Source of the DNA: Eudorina sp. 2006-703-Eu-15
Taxonomy: Eukaryota; Chlorophyta; Chlorophyceae; Chlamydomonadales; Volvocaceae
DNA length: 64,000 nucleotides
Direction: 5' to 3'
Assembly: GCA_003117195.1 (NCBI GenBank)
Contig: BDSI01000081.1
Coordinates: 124,001-188,000 of the forward strand
Made by a program: the position numbers and the translations under genes. Below are positions 22,821-33,029 of the stretch, piece by piece. Position 1 is the first letter of the stretch. Every line of letters starts with the position of its first letter. Under the pieces are notes generated by a model. The model saw only the letters and a list, made by a program, of their open reading frames with translations, searched no databases and was not told the origin of the DNA.

Positions 22821-24709
22821 TTATATGCATTGATGTCTGTCGTTTTTGAGCATACATGTCCCGTAGTAAGCCTGGGCAAGGCATCTCATGCAACGACACA
22901 TGAACAGGGATGCGCAGGTATCGTACGGAGGGATATGGGCCCGGTCGTTTGTCATGTAATCGGAATGGACACGCGAGACGTAGACCAATATTTTTGGATG
23001 CATGTCTTGGCCTAATGGAAGCCCAGGTGGCCGTGAGGGTTCGGCCCGTTCACACGAAGACCGGTTATTGACCGGTTATACGTAGCCCTCGCCAGCCTAG
23101 CTGGTGACCTTGTTACTAAGAAAGACGTTTTCAATTTCGGCAAAGTTTACTTCACGTATATTATCATCGAGGAGCTCCAAGTGTGGGGCCGTCCCGTGTG
23201 ACCTCGTTCCGTCAGACACCCTGCCACACCAGCACACATACACACACACCACCTTAGAACGAAATCACGAAGCCAGTGGATGGACGCAACAATCAAACCA
23301 CTCCAGCTTTTTCATCAGGCAGGCAGGAGCGCCCACTCATTCGTGCCGGCAGCAGCCGGGGTGTGCCGCCGGTGAATATCAATGGACGGACGATGGAGCA
23401 ACACACGCACGCACGCAGCTCGCTACCTAGGAGGGTTGATTGTTGATGCATGGAGCTCCTAGCTACGAATTAGTATGATGCTGCGGTTGCCGTACATACG
23501 TTCGTTATATCCTTGTGCAGGATGACGGGTATGAATGAATGAATGAATGTTACAGTGGACCCGGGAAAGGGATCACTGGTGCATACCAGGGCCAAAGCCC
23601 CAGCAGGTCCCCACCGGTAGTACGGCAAGAAACCCCCACACCACTACGCCGCGACAAAACACAGAGGGCCACCCCCCAACCGGACAGCCACCCAAACACG
23701 CAGAGACGCACAGCGGGGCAACACTACCGAAAGGTATGTTACTGTTGTATGTCATCGGTCTAGCTAGCTCGCTGCAGGTGCCATACATGCCGCCGCCCGC
23801 GGTCAGGCTACACGTACTACACGACGAGGGGCGAAGAGCGAGGCTGTCTCCACGTACACTCGCCTGTTCGTTATTAGTTGTGGCCGGAGGTGCTTCATGT
23901 ATATGTTCTATATCCTAGCACGGCAAGCACTGAGGTCGGATCTATCACCCGATCAGTTACTAGCTAGAGTAGCGGTCGTCAGTCCCGGCATGCATGTTCA
24001 TAGTCACACGAATTATGTTTAATGCGGGCTTACGTTTTGAGTAAGCCTGGTTAGTTAGGCGTAAGGCCTTCGGGGCCGGCAGTTGGACAGATGCTCGGCC
24101 CGCGGTCCGTGTTCTCAGGACCGCATTAATTAGCGCGTGACAAGTCTTTTCCTTATCTTGTTTTTGTTGTTCAGCACGCGCTAGGCCTGCTACTGCGATG
24201 CAGAGCCTTTCTAGCACAGCATTCCTGTAACAGAAATGGCAATGGCAATGAGTCGGAGCAAGAACTAATGACATGTAGATATGAGGCATGGCTGACATAG
24301 GCAGAGATATCGCTGACACGTCGCTGGCACGGTTTGCCGCCTACAAATCATGTCGTAGAAGCATTACATACTTTGCTATGCGATGCAGATGTTCCTCTGT
24401 AACGAGTGCCACAACCATGGTCCATGGTACCTACCTTCTGTTTCCTAGCCTTATTCTCCTCTCCAACGGCACGCTGGCGCTTGTTATCCATTCTATATCA
24501 GATCCACTATTTCGAGGACTCTTGATTGGCAAGGCAAAGGGTTCTGTGGCCGGGTGGGGAGGAGGTACTGACCTACACATTTTGCTTACTGCGATGTTAA
24601 ACCGTGGTTTCCTGTAGCTATGGCGGACTCGGTACGGTTCTCAACCGACTCGCATGTTAAAGCCGTCTTGTTCGTTGTACGCAGACCGGCGCCCCCATTA
24701 AAATAGTGA

Positions 24710-24744
<35 letters not shown>

Positions 24745-24906
24745 TTCGCAATAGAATAATTGCGTTTCTACGTGCAAGTACGGGGATGGGCTTGGACGAG
24801 TGGACGAGCGACTCACTCTGAAGGTCCGTACGCAGCTGCCAGCGCGGTACGCTTGCGCTGAACTTTTTAATGATGTAAAGAAAAGAACGTTTACACAAAG
24901 ATTACA
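22821..24906. other. Intergenic stretch with two simple repeats
   Basis: No gene is supported. It has a short (GAAT)n run at about 23531-23550 and an alternating (TA)n tract at 24710-24743, about 160 bp upstream of the next start codon. Open frames (for example 23547-23918) are rich in Pro/Thr/His and show no motif or splice support. The segment just before 24907 presumably holds the promoter of the following gene. Confidence 0.5.
24710..24743. repeat. (TA)n dinucleotide tract
   Basis: 34 bp of alternating TA with one TG interruption, in the upstream region of the gene at 24907. It is a likely site of easy strand opening and is a microsatellite by composition. Confidence 0.9.
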
Positions 24907-26119
24907 ATGGCGCTTAGGACCACTCCTTCCGCTACCCTTCACCGCGCGTTGCCGCTTGAACCCTTGAACTGGGAGCACAAATCAAAACTGCCTCGCGATG
25001 GCGATGTGAAGAGCCATGTAGACCCGGTTACGGGCGCAAAGACATATACGCTGCATGCGCAACCTCGCAAGAAAGACAGGTACTTTGGCGTGTCCTTTTT
25101 CGAGCCCTACCCACAGTTTTTCAAACAAATGTACCAGTACATGGGTGCCTCGGCTCTCGGACATGCAAATCAGGAGTGTGCTGTTTTGGTGCGCAACTCC
25201 GTCCTCCCGGACGGCGTGGGTATTGTACATGACGGCAAGCTCGCCCTTCCGCTGGAGGGAGATAACAGAATTGAATGCGGAGAGCACTACACGCTCTTCG
25301 CGAACCGGAGCATGCCAACCGATGAGTTCGATGTCCTCTATGCGGAGCTGGTGGAGAACAGCAGCATGCCGTGCAAGTTGGAGGCAGGGGCAGAGCCAGT
25401 GGATATAAAGCTGGACATGGACCGTGACCCGGTGGATAAGTTAACCTGCGCTGTCACGATGGCCCTGGACGACCTCAGCAGCGAGTCGACTGACCCCAAC
25501 GTACGGTGGTTCTCAAAGCTGTACGCGCTTCACCTAAGGGCGACGGATATGGACTTTGAGGACTTGCTTGAGTTCGGGACGCTGGCTAGCATGGCTGCGA
25601 CTGCCCTCGAGGCGTGGTCGGTTGAAGATGGCTTTCTCATGGCGAGCGCATGCGAGGCTCAGGACCGCTTGGCTGAAGTACTGGAGTGCAAGTTCAACCG
25701 GCCAGCGTACCAGCCTCCCTGGGTAAGTAAGCTACAGAGGACAGCTCCGCTTACCCGCAGCCCTAGCTAGTGCTGGCCTTGACGGGTGCTTTGTGTTTTG
25801 CTGAGTGGTTTCGGTAAATTGTGGGCGTGACAGGGAAGTGACTGGCATTTCACAAGCTTCACACTCATCTCTATCCATCCCGTGCCATCACCAGGTCCAC
25901 CCCTTCCAGTTCCTTTCCGGGGAGTACTCGGACAAGCTGTTCGATGAGGAGGTCAAGGTGTGCGCACGGGCTTTCATGGGCGATGAGGTCCTCAAGGAGA
26001 AGGTGAAGAAGGCGGCAACGGAACAGTTCGAGGCGCTGGCCGAAGACCCGCACAGGGTCATGACCAAGAGCTGCATGGTGATGCACTGCGGAGTGACGTT
26101 CCGGGTCGAGTGCGCCTAA
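24907..26119 (+). CDS. Conserved-looking two-exon protein of unknown function
   Basis: Exon 1 is 24907-25722 (272 codons) and exon 2 is 25895-26119; the 172-bp intron has a TGG/GTAAGT donor and a CACCAG acceptor in phase 0, giving 346 residues. The start has a good context (ATTACAATGG) and no better upstream Met. The product is a soluble, mixed alpha/beta-type acidic protein without low-complexity inserts, signal peptide or membrane segment. Distinct stretches include RYFGVSFFEPYPQFFKQMYQ, MALDDLSSESTDPNVRWFSK, and, at the end, SCMVMHCGVTFRVECA. I do not recognise a domain. Codon use and clean splice sites argue for a real, constrained gene, in contrast to its neighbours. It sits alone between gene-poor DNA and the repeat-rich right half. 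Confidence 0.85.
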
Positions 26120-26712
26120 GGAAGGGGTGCACCTCCTCCCGCCCCCGCCTGGACGGCAGGAGCCAGCATGCAATCCACATAGGATCAGGTGGCAGAGCGG
26201 GAAGGAGCAATACGGCTCAGAGCAAATAACCGTGCCGTGTTTTTGAAGGACTGAGCCGCGAGAAGGAAGTGACGACAATGCAGTAGACACCGACGAAACA
26301 GTGTGGAAGGCGTTGACACCTGACTAAACACCTGACTAACGAGATGCCGTAGGAATGTAGGCTCCCCACGCGTTCGATATCGTGTCGCATCCACGGGTGG
26401 TAGACGGCCAGTAGTAACCGCCGTAATGTATGCCCGACATAACCGGCCCAACCCCAGCCCCGCGGGGCCCCTCGCCTGCATGGTGTAGGTCCCATTTGCT
26501 ATGCGACCGCCCGGACAATTTAGTAGTTGTGCCGGTGAGTGCTACGGGCGGTTTCATGTTCACAGCAGCATCAATGCTATTTTTGACGTTGGAAAAGCAG
26601 CTTAGTTGCAGCTGTTTGGTTGCGGAAGTGAGTCGTCAGCTGGATGGCCGGGGTTGACATGTTGACCGGCTTCACAATGGCAGGTTGTGGGTTCAACCCC
26701 TCGGTTTTGGGT
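26120..26712. other. 3' flank of the preceding gene, nothing recognised
   Basis: It contains the presumed 3' UTR of the gene ending at 26119. No coding signal or repeat stands out. Two nearby copies of GGGTTCAACC at about 26690-26720 resemble part of a tRNA B box but have no A box or cloverleaf around them. Confidence 0.5.
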
Positions 26713-27471
26713 TCAACCTCCCGCCAGTTCATACACCGCTAGCGTCGCCAATGCGCCGCCCAATTTGTGGCCTGTAAACACAACGTCAACTGGACTGCCA
26801 CCGTTGCAGCATCTTGTCGCATCAGCGGGGGGCGCGGGGGTTGGTGGGCGCGGGGGCAACCCGGTGAAACATGCGATTGTCGCGTGCTGCTGCAGCGTAT
26901 ACACCCCCGATTTCGTGCACATCGTTACGAGTGCGTCCGCCGACGCAGTGGCGACAACGCATCTGTCTGTGTGCAGTAAAATACGTTGGCCAAGGCTTCT
27001 ACCGCGGCTGTCGTAAACAATGCTGCAGCATTAGTAGTCGCAGAATTAGTCGCATGCTTCACAATTCGCTTGCGCATCTCTATCAGCTCCTCTCGAATGC
27101 CCACGTCAATATCACGCGTTATCGTGTTGGCCGTCAAGTACGACGCAATCTCTTCGTAGGCCTCGTTCAATGCTACAGGCGAATCGATAGACTGCATGAG
27201 GCGCACGATAGATAGCCGAAGTGCCTAACGTGCAACGCGACACAAGCGTGTTGTCGGGTCCGTGCACTTCGAACGAAACATCTGCAATGAACGGCGCGAT
27301 GACAGTGGTATCTGGCCGAGTCGCAATAATGTGCGCCTCGGTGCTATTCCATCTTTTCGCTTCTTGCGCGCACTCGCGCACGGTGCGCACTAATGACTCT
27401 GCATATTCCTTGAGAATCTGGCCATCCGTGATCAGAACGAGCTTATCAAGCTGAAGTTGGATGGCATCCAT
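26713..27471 (-). pseudogene. Decayed vWA-like plus class 3 lipase-like gene
   Basis: Read on the minus strand from an ATG at 27471. The first part contains DKLVLITDGQ, which fits the T-D-G element of a von Willebrand factor A (MIDAS) fold, followed by VRTVRECAQEAKRWNSTEAH. Around 27215-27225 the frame must change by one base to reach a segment with MQSIDSPVALNEAYEEIASY. Near 26935 the frame changes again to reach DVVFTGHKLGGALATLAVY. That last segment matches the nucleophile elbow of class 3 lipases (GHSLGG), but the serine is lysine, and a stop follows about 11 codons later. Two frame breaks, a lost nucleophile and early truncation indicate a pseudogene; a short intron near 26950 (CTGCACACAG acceptor) cannot be excluded. 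The (AAT)n tail of a LINE begins only 5 bp upstream of the ATG, so the insertion may have removed the promoter or earlier exons. Confidence 0.55.
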
Positions 27472-27476
27472 GGTGC

Positions 27477-28157
27477 GCAATAATAATAATAATAATAGTA
27501 CGCCGGCCGAAGCCTGGCGTGTATTAAGGGGGTGGGGAACTGAGGGGTGGCGTAGTCACCCCTGTATGCCCGCACCACCGGGGAAGCCTAGGTTGGTTAT
27601 TATCATTTTATCCCACCCTCCATCACTCGCCGGGTCCGGATGATTGCGCCTGCGGTTTCTATCGTGTGTCGATGGATGTGCAGGCAGGTGCTGTGCGTGG
27701 GCCTGGTCGGTGGTCGCTCCGAGTCTGCAGAGGAGCGACTTGAGTGTAGTCGGCAGGGTTCCAGTACTGCCCAGTGTGCCTATTTGCGCCTCGGCGTAGT
27801 GCACTGTCCACCCCGCCTTTATTTGTTAGTTCCTCTTTGAGTCTGGCATGCTGCGTTGTCTTCTGTGTTAGTTTGTCGGCGTGCTGTCGGTCGCCAGTGT
27901 ACCCCACTTCGATGATGTATACCTCGTGCTTGGTCTTGTCCACGGGTCCCTGGTAGCGTTTGCGCTTGGGTTTGTGAGAGGCGAGTGTGGGTGTGAACAT
28001 TATGTCAGGTCGGAGGCATCGGACCTCCTCTTCAGTCAGATGCGGCAGCATCCATTTGGGTACCCGCGTGCTACTGCAGAACGGTGGGATATCCTCTGCC
28101 TTGCCAGCGTCCATAACCATCAAACCGCCTCCGTAGCGGCCCCTGTTGAGGCTGTCA
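27477..28157 (-). mobile_element. LINE 3' end, copy A, 5'-truncated and frameshifted
   Basis: About 680 bp, almost identical to copy B next to it. In element orientation (minus strand) it runs from 28157 to a 3' tail of (ATT)n at about 27477-27497, which abuts the lipase-like relic. It encodes the C-terminal part of the element's polyprotein, starting within LNRGRYGGG and including EVYIIEVGYTGDRQHADK. Compared with copy B there is a 4-bp insertion at about 27818-27830 that shifts the frame, so the tail of the protein (LGSTGTLPTTL) is read in another frame. It is a dead, 5'-truncated insertion of the usual LINE kind. Confidence 0.8.
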
Positions 28158-28206
28158 GGCCGTATGACTGCTCTCTGACGTAACATGTGCCTACCCGTGA
28201 CTTGGG
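28158..28206. other. Spacer between the two LINE ends
   Basis: About 50 bp without clear identity to the corresponding part of copy B. It may be target DNA between two insertions or a diverged continuation of copy A. No feature is seen in it. Confidence 0.5.
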
Positions 28207-29142
28207 AATAATAATAATAATAATAATAATAGTACGCCGGCCGAAGCCTGGCGTGTATTAAGGGGGTGGGGAACTGAGGGGTGGCGTAGTCACCCCTGTA
28301 TGCCCGCACCACCGGGGAAGCCTAGGTTGGTTATTATCATTTTATCCCACCCTCCATCACTCGCCGGGTCCGGATGATTGCGCCTGCGGTTTCTATCGTG
28401 TGTCGATGGATGTGCAGGCAGGTGCTGTGCGTGGGCCTGGTCGGTGGTCGCTCCGAGTCTGCAGAGGTGCGACTTGAGTGTAGTCGGCAGGGTTCCAGTA
28501 CTGCCCAGTGTGACTATTTGCGCCTCGGCGTAGTGCACTGTCCACCCCGCCTTTGTTAGTTCCTCTTTGAGTCTGGCATGCTGCGTTGTCTTCTGTGTTA
28601 GTTTGTCGGCGTGCTGTCGGTCGCCAGTGTACCCCACTTCGATGATGTACACCTCGTGCTTGGTTTTGTCCACGGGTCCCTGGTAGCGTTTGTGCTTGGT
28701 TTTGTGAGAGGCGAGTGTGGGTATGAACATTATGTCAGGTTGGAGGCGTCGGACCTCCTCTTCAGTCAGATGCGGCAGCATCCATTTGGGTACCCGCGTG
28801 CTACTGCAGAACGGTGGGATATCCTCTGCTTTGCCAGCGTCCATAACCATGAAACCGCCTCCGTAGCGGCCCCTGTTGAGGCAATCCGCAATGATGCGTG
28901 TCGCCTGGTTGTGCCGGTTGATGTACATGCCTTTAAACGTCGCGTGCTGGCAGCCTCCAAGTATGTGGGCTCCGGAGTCCGTTGTGGGGCCCGACGGGTT
29001 GCAATTGCGGCAGACCGGGCAGTGGCCATCCCCGCCGCGACCGTACAATTTCTTAAGCTTCGCATTATACACACGCTTTGTTTGCGCTTGGGGTAGAGGA
29101 TACTGCGCCAGAAGTGTCGAGGATGGTTTCCAAGGTAATAGC
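28207..29142 (-). mobile_element. LINE 3' end, copy B, 5'-truncated at the satellite edge
   Basis: About 935 bp of the same non-LTR retrotransposon as copy A. It ends in an (ATT)n tail at 28207-28231 (element 3' end) and is cut at about 29142, where satellite sequence begins. Copies A and B lie head to tail on the same strand. The 3' UTR (28232-28289) contains the same CGCCGGCC-rich motif as copy A. The abrupt 5' edge inside coding sequence fits target-primed reverse transcription that stopped early, or a later rearrangement with the satellite. Confidence 0.82.
28290..29141 (-). CDS. C-terminal fragment of a LINE polyprotein (zinc knuckle plus nuclease-like domain)
   Basis: Open from the satellite junction to a stop at 28290, about 283 codons, with no true start because the 5' part is missing. 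After QYPLPQAQTKRVYNAKLKK comes a zinc-binding motif, CPVCRNC followed by HILGGCQH, as found after the reverse transcriptase of many algal and protist LINEs. It is followed by a region with PDIMFIP, then YIIEVGYTGDRQHADKL, resembling a restriction-like endonuclease fold (PD...E/D...K arrangement). In intact elements this nicks the target site for target-primed reverse transcription. The nuclease assignment is inference from motif order. This fragment cannot move on its own. Confidence 0.7.
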   Translation of the reverse strand, partial: LLPWKPSSTLLAQYPLPQAQTKRVYNAKLKKLYGRGGDGHCPVCRNCNPSGPTTDSGAHILGGCQHATFKGMYINRHNQATRIIADCLNRGRYGGGFMVMDAGKAEDIPPFCSSTRVPKWMLPHLTEEEVRRLQPDIMFIPTLASHKTKHKRYQGPVDKTKHEVYIIEVGYTGDRQHADKLTQKTTQHARLKEELTKAGWTVHYAEAQIVTLGSTGTLPTTLKSHLCRLGATTDQAHAQHLPAHPSTHDRNRRRNHPDPASDGGWDKMIITNLGFPGGAGIQG

Positions 29143-32100
29143 AGAGACGGTCGTATTCAGGCCGAAATTGCATGGGAGGGCTGTAGCTCGGGGTCGGCTG
29201 GCGAGCCACAACCCCCCAAAATGCGACCCCGAATTTCGACCCCAAAATGGGACATATGGCATTGATTTGCGACGAATAATGCACCTGCAAAGTTTGGGGG
29301 CATTTGGTGACGGTCGTATTCCGACCGAAATTGCATGGGAGGGCTGTAGCTCGGGGTCGGCTGGCGAGCCACAACCCCCCAAAATGCGACCCCGAATTTC
29401 GACCCCAAAATGGGACATATGGCATTGATTTGCGACGAATAATGCACCTGCCAAGTTTGGGGGCATTTCGGTGACGGTGGTATTCCGACCGAAATTGCAT
29501 GGGAGGGCTGTCACTCGGGGTCGGCTGGCGAGCCACAACCCCCCAAAATGCGACCCCGAGTTTCGACCCCAATATGGGACATATGGCATTGATTTGCGAC
29601 GAATAATGCACCTGCAAAGTTTGGGGGCATTTGGTGACGGTCGTATTCCGACCGAAATTGCATGGGAGGGCTGTAGCTCGGGGTCGGCTGGCGAGCCACA
29701 ACCCCCCAAAATGCGACCCCGAATTTCGACCCCAAAATGGGACATATGGCATTGATTTGCGACGAATAATGCACCTGCCAAGTTTGGGGGCATATGGTGA
29801 CGGTGGTATTCCGACCTAAATTGCATGGGAGGGCTGTCACTCGGGGTCGGCTGGCGAGCCACAACCCCCAAAATGCGACCCCGAGTTTCGACCCCAAAAT
29901 GGGACATATGGCATTGATTTGCGACGAATAATGCATCTGCCAAGTTTGGGGGTATTTAGTTACGGTCGTATTCCGACCGAAATTGCATGGGAGGGCTGTA
30001 GCTCGGGGTCGGCTGGCGAGCCACAACCCCCCAGATTGTGACCCCGAATTTTGAACCCAATATGGGACATATGGCATTGATTTGCGACGAATAATGCACC
30101 TGCCAAGTTTGGGGGCATTTGGTGACGGTGGTATTCCGACTGAAATTGCATGGGAGGGCTGTAGCTCGGGGTGGGCTGGCGAGCCACAACCGCCCAAAAT
30201 GCGACCCCGAATTTCGACCCCAAAATGGGACATATGGCATTGATTTGCGACGAATAATGCACCTGCCAAGTTTGGGGGTATTTAGTGACGGTGGTATTCC
30301 GACCGAAATTGCATGATAGAGCTTTAGCTCGGGGTCGGCTGGCGAGCCACAACCCCCCAAAATGCGACCCCGAATTTCGACCCCAATATGGGACATATGG
30401 CATTGATTTGCGACGAATAATGCACCTGCAAAGTTTGGGGGCATTTGGTGACGGTCGTATTCCGACCGAAATTGCATGGGAGGGCTGTAGCTCGGGGTCG
30501 GCTGGCGAGCCACAACCCCCCAAAATGCGACCCCGAATTTCGACCCCAAAATGGGACATATGGCATTGATTTGCGACGAATAATGCACCTGCCAAGTTTG
30601 GGGGCATATGGTGACGGTGGTATTCCGACCGAAATTGCATGGGAGGGCTGTCACTTGGGGTCGGCTGGCGAGCCACAACCCCCAAAATGCGACCCCGAGT
30701 TTCGACCCCAAAATGGGACATATGGCATTGATTTGCGACGAATAATGCATCTGCCAAGTTTGGGGGTATTTAGTGACGGTCGTATTCCGACCGAAATTGC
30801 ATGGGAGGGCTGTAGCTCGGGGTCGGCTGGCGAGCCACAACCCCCCGAAATGCGACCCCGAATTTCGACCCCAAAATGGGATATATGGCATTGATTTGCG
30901 ACGAATAATGCACCTGCCAAGTTTGGGGGCATATGGTGACGGTGGTATTCCGACCGAAATTGCATGGGAGGGCTGTAGCTCGGGGTCGGCTGGCGAGCCA
31001 CAACCGCCCAAAATGCGACCCCGAATTTCGACCCCAAAATAGACATATGGCCTTGATTTGCGACGAATAATGCACCTGCCAAGTTTGGGGGCATTTAGAG
31101 ACGGTCGTATTCCGACCGAAATCGCATGGGAGGGCTGTAGCTCGGGGTCGGCTGGCGAGCCACAACCCCCCAAAATGCGACCCCGAATTTCGACCCCAAA
31201 ATGGGATTATGGCATTGATTTGCGACGAATAATGCACCTGCCAAGTTTGGGGGCATTTGGTGACGGTGGTATTCCGACCGAAATTGCATGGGAGGGCTGT
31301 AGCTCGGGGTCGGCTGGCGAGCCACAACCCCCCAAAATGCGACCCCGAATTTCGACCCCAAATGGGACATATGTCATTGATTTGCGACGAATAATGCACC
31401 TGCCAAGTATGAAGGTATTTAGTGACGGTCGTATTCCGACCAAATTTTGCATGGGAGGGCTGTAGCTAGGGGTCGGCTGGCGAGCCACAACCCTCCATAA
31501 TGCGACCCCGAGTTTCGACCCCAAAATGGGACAAATGGCATTGATATGCGACGAATAATGCACCTGCCAAGTTTGGGGGTATTTAGTGACGGTCGTATTC
31601 CGACCAAATTTTGCATGGGAGGGCTGTAGCTCGGGGTCGGCTGGCAAGCCACAACCCCCCAAAATGCGACCCCGAGTTTCGACCCCAATATGGGACATAT
31701 GGCATTGATATGCGACGAATAATGCACCTGCCAAGTTTGGGGGCATTTCGGTGACGGTGGTATTCCGACCGAAATTGCATGGAAGGGCTGTAGCTCGGGG
31801 TCGGCTGGCAAGCCATAACCGTCCAAAAATGCAACCCCGAATTTCGACCCCAAAATGGGACATATGGCATTGATATGCGACGAATAATGCACCTGCCAAG
31901 TTTGGGGGCATTTGGTGACGGTGGTATTCCGACCGAAATTGCATGGGAGGGCTGTAGCTCGGGGTCGGCTGGCGAGCCACAACCCCCCAAAATGCGACCC
32001 CGAATTTCGACCCCAAATTTGATATATGGCATTGATTTGCGACGAATAATGCACCTGCCAAGTTTGGGGGCATTTCGGTGACGGTGGTATTCCGACCGAA

Positions 32101-33029
32101 ATTGCATGGGAGGGCTGTAGCTCGGGGTCGGCTGGCAAGCGATAACCGCCCAAAATGCAACCCCGAATTTCGACCCCAAAATGGGACATATGGCATTGAT
32201 TTGCGACGAATAATGCACCTGCCAAGTTTGGAGGCATTTGGTGACGGTGGTATTCCGACCGAAATTGCATGGGAGGGCTGTAGCTCGGGGTCGGCTGGCG
32301 AGCCACAACCCCCCAAAATGCGACCCCGAGTTTCGACCCCAAAATGGGACATATGGCATTGCTTTGCGACGAATAATGCACCTGCCAAGTTTTGGGGCAT
32401 TTGGTGACGGTGGTATTCCGACCGAAATTGCATGGGAGGGCTGTAGCTCGGGGTCGGCTGGCGAGCCACAACCCCCCAAAATGCGACCCCGAATTTCGAC
32501 CCCAAAAGGTCATATGGCATTGATTTGCGACGAATAATGCACCTGCCAAGTTTGGGGGCATTTGGTGACGGTGGTATTCCGACCGAAATTACATGGGAGG
32601 GCTGTAGCAGGGGTCGGCTGGCGAGCCACAACCCCCCAAAATGCGACCCCGAGTTTCGACCCCAAATGGGACATATGGCATTGATTTGCGACGAATAATG
32701 CACCTGCCAAGTTTTGGGGTATTTAGTGAGGGTCGTATTGCGACCGAAATTGCATGGGAGGGCTGTAGCTCGGGGTGGGCTGGCAAGCCATAACCGCCCA
32801 AAATGCGACCCCGAATTTCGACCCCAAAATGGTCATATGGCATTGATGTGCGACGAATAATGCACCTGCCAAGTTTGGGGGCATTTGGTGACGGTGGTAT
32901 TCCGACCGAAATTGCATGGGAGGGCTGTAGCTAGGGGTCGGCTGGCGAGCCACAACCCCCCAAAATGCGACCCCGAGTTTCGACCCCAAATATGATATAT
33001 GGCATTGATATGCGACGAATAATGCACCT

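Noticed and set aside
26685..26720. GGGTTCAACC motifs as a tRNA gene
   Set aside because: They look like a tRNA B box but no A box, anticodon stem or acceptor stem can be folded around them.
27659..28312. 217-codon frame with a poly-Tyr run as a protein
   Set aside because: The Tyr run is the (ATT)n tail of LINE copy B read through into copy A, and the end is out of frame because of a 4-bp insertion.
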